Positions 41,144-47,978 of a stretch of DNA of 52,854 nucleotides are shown here, piece after piece (positions within the stretch are counted from its first letter, which is position 1; each line of letters starts with the position of its first letter). The notes under the pieces were generated by a model, which made no database searches, was not told the DNA's origin, and was given only the letters and a program-made list of their open reading frames with translations. A program made the translations under genes and the position numbers. This stretch comes from an uncultured Clostridia bacterium (GTDB lineage Bacteria; Bacillota; Clostridia; Christensenellales; Aristaeellaceae): assembly GCA_934667105.1 (NCBI GenBank), contig CAKULG010000018.1, forward strand, positions 1-52,854, read 5' to 3'.

Positions 41144-41830
41144 ATGCTCAAGGGCGATATGCGCAGGCAGGCCATCTTGGACGCGGCCCAGACGCTGTTC
41201 TTTGAAAAGGGATATAAGGAAACCACCATTCAGGAAATTCTGGATAAGCTGCATTGCAGCAAGGGCAGCTTTTATCATCATTTTGATTCAAAATTGCAGG
41301 TGCTGGCCGAGCTGAGCCGCCAGCGGGCGGAGGCCGCCTTTGCGGAATATCAGCGCCATGGCTATGCCCAGGCGCTGGAGCAATTGAACGGCCTGATTTA
41401 TTACGCCATGCCCTTTCGGGAGGACGAGGAGAAGAACCTGGCGCTGCTGCTGCCCCTGGAGGGCCTGGCGGATGGAGAAGTGGTGCGGGAAGCGATTCTG
41501 GACGCGCAGAAGCAATGCTTTTTCCCCGAGGTCTGCCGCCTGCTGGAAACGCTGCGGGGAGAGCGGACCGTCTATTACACCCAGCCCCTGCTGCCCGAGC
41601 TGCTGTGGGACGCATATACCGTGCTGTACCGGCGGCTGATGGCGGAGGCGGCGTTGATTCGCGGCGGCGGGGCCACGGGGGGCGTGGTGCAGTGGCTGGA
41701 GGCGGAGCGCTTTCTCTGGGAGCGGCTGCTGGACGCGCCCTACGGCTCCATCGAGCTGATTCGCGGGGACGAAGCGCTGCGCACCATCGGCCACGCCGTC
41801 GTTCGCCTGCGGCGAATGCAGGGAAGGTAG
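41144..41830 (+). CDS. TetR-family transcriptional regulator
   Basis: The 228-aa protein has a TetR N-terminal DNA-binding domain: ILDAAQTLFFEKGYKETTIQEILDKLHCSKGSFYHHFDSKLQVL. The helical C-terminal ligand domain has no recognised family. It lies 9 bases after the VanW gene, with GAGGAGGCAGT as ribosome site, so it may control this operon, possibly in response to envelope stress or a small molecule. Confidence 0.9.
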   Translation: MLKGDMRRQAILDAAQTLFFEKGYKETTIQEILDKLHCSKGSFYHHFDSKLQVLAELSRQRAEAAFAEYQRHGYAQALEQLNGLIYYAMPFREDEEKNLALLLPLEGLADGEVVREAILDAQKQCFFPEVCRLLETLRGERTVYYTQPLLPELLWDAYTVLYRRLMAEAALIRGGGATGGVVQWLEAERFLWERLLDAPYGSIELIRGDEALRTIGHAVVRLRRMQGR

Positions 41831-41832
41831 CA

Positions 41833-41860
41833 CGGGGGAAAAACACACATTTTTCCCCCG
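41833..41860. repeat. Recurrent CGGGGGAA palindrome (copy H)
   Basis: CGGGGGAAAAA (41833-41843) and TTTTTCCCCCG (41850-41860) form a perfect 11-bp dyad with a 6-base loop, directly after the TetR stop. It is probably the terminator of the VanW-TetR operon, with a weak T tract after 41868. Confidence 0.7.
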
Positions 41861-41876
41861 AAAGCGTCATTTTTCC

Positions 41877-41905
41877 TTGTTTTTTTGCGTGGAAGAGGCT
41901 ATAAT
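41877..41905 (+). promoter_or_regulatory. glnS promoter
   Basis: TTGTTT (41877-41882) and TATAAT (41900-41905) are 17 bases apart. Confidence 0.7.
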
Positions 41906-41910
41906 AGATC

Positions 41911-41945
41911 AAACGTCTGTACGATCCTGGGGATAGACGTTTTTC
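41911..41945 (+). promoter_or_regulatory. 5'-end hairpin of the glnS transcript
   Basis: AAACGTCT (41911-41918) pairs with AGACGTTT (41935-41942), with an inner ATCC/GGAT, and T residues follow. It begins at the predicted transcription start, so it may stabilise the RNA or attenuate. It is not a T-box: no specifier loop or T-box sequence is present. Confidence 0.4.
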
Positions 41946-41975
41946 TCAATCGGAAGAATGTAAGGAGATGGGATT

Positions 41976-43673
41976 ATGGAAAACGAACTGGAACGCACAA
42001 ATTTTATCTGGGACGCCATCAATCAGGATTTGGAAGAAGGGCGTTGCCAGCAGGTGCACACCCGTTTTCCCCCCGAACCCAACGGCTATCTGCATATCGG
42101 GCATTGCAAGGCGCTGATTACCGATTTCGGAACGGCGGAAAAATACGGCGGTTTGTGCAACCTGCGCTTTGACGATACCAACCCCGCCAAGGAGGACACC
42201 GAATACGCCGAGGGCATTCAGCGGGATATTCGCTGGCTGGGCTTTGATTGGACGGGCGGCATTTTCTACGCCAGCGATTATTATGAAAAGCTGTATGAAA
42301 TCGCGGAGGATTTTATCAAGCGCGGCCTGGCCTATGTGGACGAGCTGACCCCCGAGCAGATGACGGAGTACCGCGGCACGCTGACCGAGCCGGGCAAAAA
42401 TTCTCCCTGGCGCGACCGGCCCATGGAGGAATCGCTGGATCTGTTCCGCCGCATGCGGGCGGGAGAATTCCCCGAGGGGCGCATGATTCTGCGGGCCAAG
42501 ATCGATATGGCCTCCCCGAATATCAACATGCGCGATCCGGCGATGTACCGCATCCTGTATAAGGAGCATTGGCGCACGGGCAAAAAATGGTGCATCTATC
42601 CCATGTACGATTACGCCCACCCCATTTCCGATGCGCTGGAGGGCATCACCCATTCCCTGTGCTCCCTGGAATTTGAAAATCACCGGCCGCTGTACGACTG
42701 GGTGGTGGAGAAGGCGGGCTTCCGGAAGGAAAGCCTGGTGGACGGCAAGGTCTATCACGGCCCGCGCCAGATTGAATTCGCCCGCCTGAATATCACCCGC
42801 ACCGTTATGAGCAAGCGGCATTTGCGCCGCCTGGTGGAGGAGGGCTTCGTCTCCGGCTGGGACGATCCTCGCATGCCCACCCTGTGCGCCATGCGCCGCC
42901 GGGGCTTCCCCGGCGCGGCCATCCGCAGCTTTGTGGAAATGGTGGGCCTGTCCAAGGCGGATTCCACGGTGGATGTGGCCATGCTGGAATCCTGCGTGCG
43001 GGACGAGCTGGGCGGAAAAGCCCCCCGGGTGATGGCGGTGCTGCATCCCCTTAAATGCATCCTGACCAACGTGCCCGAGGATTGGAGCGATACTCTGCCC
43101 ATGGAAAACCACCCCGACCACCCCGAAATGGGCGAGCGGAGCGTGACTATCAGCCGGGAAATCTGGATCGAGCAGGAGGATTTCATGGAGGAGCCGCCCA
43201 AGAAATTCTTCCGCCTGAAGCCGGAGGGCGAGGTGCGGCTCAAGGGCGCGTACATCATCAAATGCGAAAAGGTGGAGCACGCGGCGGACGGCAGCATCGA
43301 TCATGTGGAATGCACGGTGGATCTGGACAGCCGTTCGGGCAGCGAGGGGGCCAACCGCAAGGTAAAGGGCACCATTCACTGGGTGAACGCCCGGGATTGC
43401 GCCGCCTTTGAAGCCCGGCTTTACGATCAATTGATGACCGAGGAATGGGATACCGCGGACGCGGCGGATAAAAAGGACGTGACCAAGTTCCTTTCGCCCG
43501 ATTCTCTGCAAATCGCCCAGGGCTATTGCGAGCATACGCTGGTTTCCGCCAAGGTGGGGGATACCTTCCAGTTCCTGCGCAACGGCTATTTCTGCAAGGA
43601 TCCCGACAGCACCGCCGAAAAAGCGGTGTACAACCGTGTGGTCAGCCTGAAGAGCAGCTTTCAGGTGAAATAA
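41976..43673 (+). CDS. glnS: Glutaminyl-tRNA synthetase
   Basis: The enzyme (565 aa) charges tRNA-Gln with glutamine directly. The class I HIGH site is PPEPNGYLHIGHCKA near residue 34-48, and the KMSKS site is VMSKRHLRRLV near 270. The two-domain anticodon-binding beta-barrel fills the C-terminal part (LHPLKCILTNVPEDW onward), which separates GlnRS from bacterial GluRS. GlnRS is patchy in Bacillota and was probably acquired by transfer in these lineages. Its presence suggests glutamine charging does not depend on GatCAB. TAAGGAGATGGGATT precedes the ATG. gltX follows 67 bases later. Confidence 0.94.
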   Translation: MENELERTNFIWDAINQDLEEGRCQQVHTRFPPEPNGYLHIGHCKALITDFGTAEKYGGLCNLRFDDTNPAKEDTEYAEGIQRDIRWLGFDWTGGIFYASDYYEKLYEIAEDFIKRGLAYVDELTPEQMTEYRGTLTEPGKNSPWRDRPMEESLDLFRRMRAGEFPEGRMILRAKIDMASPNINMRDPAMYRILYKEHWRTGKKWCIYPMYDYAHPISDALEGITHSLCSLEFENHRPLYDWVVEKAGFRKESLVDGKVYHGPRQIEFARLNITRTVMSKRHLRRLVEEGFVSGWDDPRMPTLCAMRRRGFPGAAIRSFVEMVGLSKADSTVDVAMLESCVRDELGGKAPRVMAVLHPLKCILTNVPEDWSDTLPMENHPDHPEMGERSVTISREIWIEQEDFMEEPPKKFFRLKPEGEVRLKGAYIIKCEKVEHAADGSIDHVECTVDLDSRSGSEGANRKVKGTIHWVNARDCAAFEARLYDQLMTEEWDTADAADKKDVTKFLSPDSLQIAQGYCEHTLVSAKVGDTFQFLRNGYFCKDPDSTAEKAVYNRVVSLKSSFQVK

Positions 43674-43740
43674 ATGAAAACGGCATCGGGGCGAAGCGGA
43701 TGTTCCTTCCCAAGCCGCCCTGAACAAAGGAGGAATTCCC

Positions 43741-45186
43741 ATGGAAGTGAGAACGCGCTTCGCCCCGTCGCCCACCGGCTTTATGCATATGGGCGGCGTT
43801 CGAACGGCCCTGTATAACTATCTGTTCGCCAAGAAGAACGGCGGCAAATTCATCCTTCGCATCGAGGATACCGATCAGGAGCGCTTTGTGGAGGGCGCTA
43901 CCGAGGTGATCTACCAGACGCTGCGGGAATGCGGCATGAACTGGGACGAGGGCCCCGATATCGGCGGCGATTACGGCCCTTATGTGCAGAGCGAACGCAA
44001 GGCCCTGTATCTGCCTTACGCCCAGCAGCTGGTGGAAAAGGGCGCGGCGTATTACTGCTTCTGCACCAAGGAGGAATTGGACGCACGCCGCCAGGCGGCG
44101 GAGGCCCGGGGCGAGGTATTTAAATACGATAAACATTGCCTGCATCTTTCTAAGGAAGAGGTGCAGCAAAGGCTGGATGCGGGCGTGCCCTATGTGATTC
44201 GCCTCAATTGTCCCACCACCGGGGAATCCACCTACGACGACGTGGTGTTCGGCCACATTTCCTTCCCCAACGACACCCTGGACGATATGGTGCTCATTAA
44301 GGCGGACGGCATGCCCACCTATAATTTCGCCAACGTTATCGACGATCATCTCATGGGCATCACCCATGTGATGCGCGGCATGGAGTATCTTTCCTCCACG
44401 CCAAAATACAACCTACTCTATAACGCCTTCGGCTGGGAAATTCCCCAGTACGTTCACCTGACCACCGTCATGCGGGACGCGCAGCATAAACTGAGCAAGC
44501 GCGACGGCGACGCATACTACAGCGATTTTATCGCCAAGGGCTATCTGAAGGAAGCGCTGATTAATTATCTGGCGCTGGTGGGCTGGAACCCAGGCACCGA
44601 TCAGGAATTTTTCACCATGGATGAATTGATTCAGGCCTTTGATATCCACCGGCTGAATAATTCTCCCGGCATTTTTGATGTAAACAAGCTCAATTGGATG
44701 AACGGCCAGTATATCGCCAAGCTGCCGCCGGAAAAGTATCTGGAAATGGCCACGCCCTGGTTTGACCAGGTGTTGGCGGGCAAGGGCATGGATTATAAGC
44801 GCCTGGCCGAGCTGATGCAGGGCCGCACCGAGGTGTTCTGCCAGGTGCCCGATATGATTCGCTTCCTGGCCGAAATGCCCGAATTTGATAACGCGCTGTA
44901 TTTCCATAAAAAGATGAAGTGCGATGAAACCGTGGCCCGGGAAAATCTGCAATGGGTGCTGCCCGTGCTGGAGGGCATAAGCGATTGGACCGAGCAGGCC
45001 ATCCACGACGCGGTAATGGCCGCCATCGTGGAGGCGGGGAAAAAGAACGGCGCGGTGCTCTGGCCCCTGCGGATCGCCATTTCCGGCCTGGCCAATACGC
45101 CGGGCGGGGCTTTTGAAATCGCCTATCTGCTGGGCAAGGAGGAAACGCTCCGCCGCCTGCGGCAATCCCTGGAAAAGCTGGGATAA
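43741..45186 (+). CDS. gltX: Glutamyl-tRNA synthetase
   Basis: The 481-aa enzyme charges tRNA-Glu. The HIGH-type site reads RFAPSPTGFMHMGGVRTALYN, with His to Met changes (FMHMGG for the usual xLHxGG) that are common in this family. The KMSKS-type site is HKLSKRDGD near residue 255. The bacterial alpha-helical anticodon domain follows. With GlnRS next door it can be a discriminating enzyme for tRNA-Glu only. AAAGGAGGAATTCCC precedes the ATG. Confidence 0.95.
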   Translation: MEVRTRFAPSPTGFMHMGGVRTALYNYLFAKKNGGKFILRIEDTDQERFVEGATEVIYQTLRECGMNWDEGPDIGGDYGPYVQSERKALYLPYAQQLVEKGAAYYCFCTKEELDARRQAAEARGEVFKYDKHCLHLSKEEVQQRLDAGVPYVIRLNCPTTGESTYDDVVFGHISFPNDTLDDMVLIKADGMPTYNFANVIDDHLMGITHVMRGMEYLSSTPKYNLLYNAFGWEIPQYVHLTTVMRDAQHKLSKRDGDAYYSDFIAKGYLKEALINYLALVGWNPGTDQEFFTMDELIQAFDIHRLNNSPGIFDVNKLNWMNGQYIAKLPPEKYLEMATPWFDQVLAGKGMDYKRLAELMQGRTEVFCQVPDMIRFLAEMPEFDNALYFHKKMKCDETVARENLQWVLPVLEGISDWTEQAIHDAVMAAIVEAGKKNGAVLWPLRIAISGLANTPGGAFEIAYLLGKEETLRRLRQSLEKLG

Positions 45187-45201
45187 GGCGGATTTCACCC
45201 C

Positions 45202-45229
45202 TTGCAATTTAATGGAATTCTGCTATAAT
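45202..45229 (+). promoter_or_regulatory. Promoter of the HPr-like gene
   Basis: TTGCAA (45202-45207) and TATAAT (45224-45229) are 16 bases apart, just after gltX. Confidence 0.65.
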
Positions 45230-45254
45230 AAAAAAGATGAGGAGGGAATGCATT

Positions 45255-45482
45255 ATGAAATCGATTCCGATCAAGCTCAGCTATGCCGAGGAAGTCAAAA
45301 CCTTTGTGAATACCGTCAACCGCTATCCCTACGAAGTGGATCTGCGGGCGGGCCGCCATGTGGTGGACGCTAAGTCCATCCTGGGCATCTTCAGCCTGGA
45401 TCTTTCCAAGCCCATCACCCTGGACGTTTACAGCGACGATTGCGACGACCTGGTGAAGGATATTCAGCAGTTCACCGTCTGA
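45255..45482 (+). CDS. HPr-family protein lacking the phosphorylatable histidine
   Basis: The 75-aa protein matches the HPr fold from the first helix to the end. The regulatory-Ser loop is clear: AKSILGIFSLDL with Ser41, in the place of Ser46 of Bacillus HPr. The active-site IHARPA is replaced by SYAEEVK, so there is no His15 equivalent and no role in phosphoryl transfer. It may be a Crh-like regulator phosphorylated only at Ser, or simply degenerate. GATGAGGAGGGAATGCATT precedes the ATG. It is monocistronic, with its own promoter and terminator. Confidence 0.82.
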   Translation: MKSIPIKLSYAEEVKTFVNTVNRYPYEVDLRAGRHVVDAKSILGIFSLDLSKPITLDVYSDDCDDLVKDIQQFTV

Positions 45483-45505
45483 AAAATCCAGACGCGGCAA
45501 ACAAA

Positions 45506-45545
45506 AACGGAGAAGCGCCTCAAAAGCGGCTTCTCCGTTTTTTGC
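45506..45545 (+). terminator. Terminator of the HPr-like gene
   Basis: AACGGAGAAGC (45506-45516) pairs with GCTTCTCCGTT (45529-45539) over 11 bp, followed by TTTTT. Confidence 0.92.
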
Positions 45546-45604
45546 GTAAAAAGGAATGTCCTGTTTTCCCGGCGCGGCGCATAAAATAGGCCGGGGTGAT
45601 GAAA

Positions 45605-45859
45605 ATGCATTGGAATTCCCTGGTGCCCCCGGAGGCACGAAGCGAAGCGCCGCGCGTGGTGATTTCAGGCCGGGAGCAGGTGCTGATCGAGCAGCATCGC
45701 GGCCTTTTTTCCTATGAAACCAGCCGTATCCGCGTGCGCACCCAGGCGGGGCTGATGACCGTGGCGGGGACCGGGCTGGTAATCAGCCATTTCGGCCCGC
45801 AGGATCTGCTGATTCAAGGGGAAATTGCCAGCGTGGCGCTGGAAAAGGAAGCGTTATGA
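45605..45859 (+). CDS. yqfC: Sporulation protein YqfC
   Basis: The 84-aa protein matches YqfC in its beta-rich pattern: RVVISGREQVLIEQHRGLFSYETSRIRVRTQAGLMTVAGTGLVISHFGPQDLLIQGEIASVALE. YqfC is conserved in spore-formers, where sigma-E expresses it in the mother cell. The start is uncertain: GTG at 45596, ATG 45599 or ATG 45605; GGGGTGA best serves the last. Its stop overlaps the yqfD start by 4 bases. First gene of a yqfC-era operon. Confidence 0.85.
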   Translation: MHWNSLVPPEARSEAPRVVISGREQVLIEQHRGLFSYETSRIRVRTQAGLMTVAGTGLVISHFGPQDLLIQGEIASVALEKEAL

Positions 45860-47001
45860 GGGGGTTAATGCGGGTGCGCTGCCGCGTTCAGGGGCTGGGC
45901 GCGGAAAAGCTGCTGAATGAAGCACGGATAAAGGGGCTGACGCTCTCCCAGGTGCGGCGGGAGGCGGACCGGGCGCTCAGCGTCGTTTGTGTCTGGCGGG
46001 ATTACGCCCCCTTTGCGGCCATGGCCCAGGCCCGGGGCTTTGCCGTTTCGGCGGCGCAGCCCACGGGGCTTTTGCGGCTGCTGCGTTTTTTTGCCCGGCG
46101 GTGGGGCCTGTGGACGGGCTGTTTGCTTTGCGCAGGACTGCTGATTTATGCCATGGGTTTTATCTGGCAAATTCGCATTGAGGACGCGGGGGCATACGCC
46201 GGGGAAATACGGGCATATCTAGAGGAAATCGGCGTGACCCCCGGCCTGCGACGCAGCGCGGTCAGCCTGGCGGAGCTTCGGGAAAGGCTGGAATGGCGGC
46301 TGCCCCGGGTGAAATGGGTGCAGACGGAGTATCGCGGAGTGGCCCTGTGCGTGCGCCTGGTGGAGGGCACGCCGCCTCCGACCCTGGCTGGGCAGGGGGG
46401 CGTGGGGGACGTGGTGGCGGCGGCGGACGGTATTCTTCTTCGTTTGACCGTTTATGCCGGAACGCCCCAGTGCGCGGCAGGAGAGCTGGTGCGCAAAGGC
46501 CAGGTGCTCATTCGCGGAGAGGAGCGGGGCGCAAACGGAGAAATGATCCCCGTGAAGGCCCAGGGGGAGGCCCTCGCCCGGCAGTGGATCAGCGCGCAGG
46601 CGAAGGTCAGCCTGACGGAAACCGCCACGCTGCCCACCGGCAGACGGATGGAACGCCGGGTGCTGGAAACCCCCTTCTTTTCCTGGAGCCCTCAGGAAAC
46701 GCCCGAATTTCTGGCCTGGGATGTATCGCGCCAGGAAATCATGCTCTGCGGGGCATGGCTGCCCCTGCGCCTCTACCGGGAAATTTATTATGAAGCGGCG
46801 CTGGAGGAACGCCCGCGCCCGGTGGAGGAGGCGAAGGCTGAGGCGGCGCTAGCTGCGAAAAATTTGCTGCAAAAAAAGCTGATTCGGCTTGAAGCGGTTG
46901 ACAAATTTATGAAAATTAGTATGATAGAAGGGGATACTATTGTGGCGACGGCAACGGCGGAAATCGTCTGCGATATTGCCCGCTTTCAAAAAAATCCCTA
47001 A
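45856..47001 (+). CDS. yqfD: Sporulation protein YqfD
   Basis: The 381-aa membrane protein has a cytoplasmic N-terminal part and one clear membrane helix (about residues 86-106, GLWTGCLLCAGLLIYAMGFIWQI). A large extracellular part with the YqfD motif VKWVQTEYRGVALCVRLVEGTPPP follows. It is needed for spore development in Bacillus and localises with other mother-cell engulfment proteins. ATGA overlap with yqfC gives translational coupling. phoH begins 17 bases later. Confidence 0.9.
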   Translation: MRGLMRVRCRVQGLGAEKLLNEARIKGLTLSQVRREADRALSVVCVWRDYAPFAAMAQARGFAVSAAQPTGLLRLLRFFARRWGLWTGCLLCAGLLIYAMGFIWQIRIEDAGAYAGEIRAYLEEIGVTPGLRRSAVSLAELRERLEWRLPRVKWVQTEYRGVALCVRLVEGTPPPTLAGQGGVGDVVAAADGILLRLTVYAGTPQCAAGELVRKGQVLIRGEERGANGEMIPVKAQGEALARQWISAQAKVSLTETATLPTGRRMERRVLETPFFSWSPQETPEFLAWDVSRQEIMLCGAWLPLRLYREIYYEAALEERPRPVEEAKAEAALAAKNLLQKKLIRLEAVDKFMKISMIEGDTIVATATAEIVCDIARFQKNP

Positions 47002-47018
47002 GAGGAGATGCACTTTTA

Positions 47019-47978
47019 TTGCGTTTGACACTGGAAAACATGGAAAGCTACCTTTCCCTCTTCGGCATGAACGATCGGAATATGGCGGTTCTTGAGCAGG
47101 AATTGAACGTGGCCGTTTTTCTGCGGGATCAGGAATTGATGATTCAGGGGGCGGCGGAAGACCGGGAAATGGCGGAGCAGATTATTCTGCGCCTCATCGC
47201 GCTGCTGCGCCGGGGAGAAATGATCGACGCTTCCCGCATTCGCTATGCGGTGGCCCTGGCGAAGGAAGGCCGTCTGGATCAAATGGAGGAGATCCTGGGG
47301 GACGTGGTGGCCATCACCCATCGCGGGCGGCGCATCCAATGCAAAACGCTGGGGCAGAAGGAATATGTGGCCGCCGTGCGCCGGGATGAACTGACGCTGG
47401 CCCTGGGCCCCGCCGGAACGGGCAAAACCTATCTGGCCATGGCCATGGCGGTGGTGGCTATGCGCAATAAAGAGGTGGAACGCATCGTGCTTACCCGCCC
47501 GGCGGTGGAGGCGGGGGAGAAGCTGGGCTTTCTGCCCGGGGATATGACCCAGAAGGTGGATCCCTATCTGCGGCCGCTGTACGACGCGCTGTATGAAATT
47601 ATGGGCACGGAAAGCTATCAGCGCATGATGGAGCGCGGCACGCTGGAAATTGCGCCGCTGGCCTTTATGCGCGGGCGCACGCTGAGCGATGCGTTTATCA
47701 TTCTGGACGAGGCGCAGAACACCACCGCCGAGCAGATGAAAATGTTTTTAACCCGGCTGGGCGCGGGCTCCCGCTGCATTGTGACGGGCGATCTTTCCCA
47801 GGTGGACTTGCCCAAGGGCAAGCAGAGCGGCCTGGCTCAGGCGGTGGAGGTGCTGCGGGATGTGCCCGGAGTCAGTATTGTGGAACTGACGAGCAAGGAC
47901 GTGGTGCGCCACGAGCTGGTGCAGAAAATCGTTCGGGCATACGAGGCCTATGAAACGAAGGAAGGAAAGCAGGCATGA
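47019..47978 (+). CDS. phoH: PhoH-family ATPase
   Basis: The 319-aa protein has a PhoH P-loop ATPase domain with Walker A LGPAGTGKTYLAMAMAV near residue 128. It also has PAVEAGEKLGFLPGDMTQKVDPYLRPLYDAL and Walker B FIILDEAQNTTAEQMKMFLTRLG. It is thought to act in RNA metabolism together with YbeY. A TTG start at 47019 (GAGGAG 11 bases before) seems best; the next in-frame ATG is at 47040. Its stop overlaps the next start by 4 bases. Confidence 0.93.
   Translation: MRLTLENMESYLSLFGMNDRNMAVLEQELNVAVFLRDQELMIQGAAEDREMAEQIILRLIALLRRGEMIDASRIRYAVALAKEGRLDQMEEILGDVVAITHRGRRIQCKTLGQKEYVAAVRRDELTLALGPAGTGKTYLAMAMAVVAMRNKEVERIVLTRPAVEAGEKLGFLPGDMTQKVDPYLRPLYDALYEIMGTESYQRMMERGTLEIAPLAFMRGRTLSDAFIILDEAQNTTAEQMKMFLTRLGAGSRCIVTGDLSQVDLPKGKQSGLAQAVEVLRDVPGVSIVELTSKDVVRHELVQKIVRAYEAYETKEGKQA

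Noticed and set aside
2913..41860. CRISPR or tandem repeats from the recurring GGGGGAA palindromes
   Set aside because: The copies are single, kilobases apart, at gene ends and only partly similar; no repeat-spacer pattern exists.
41900..41975. T-box riboswitch before glnS
   Set aside because: The leader is only about 65 bases, far too short, and lacks the T-box bulge sequence.
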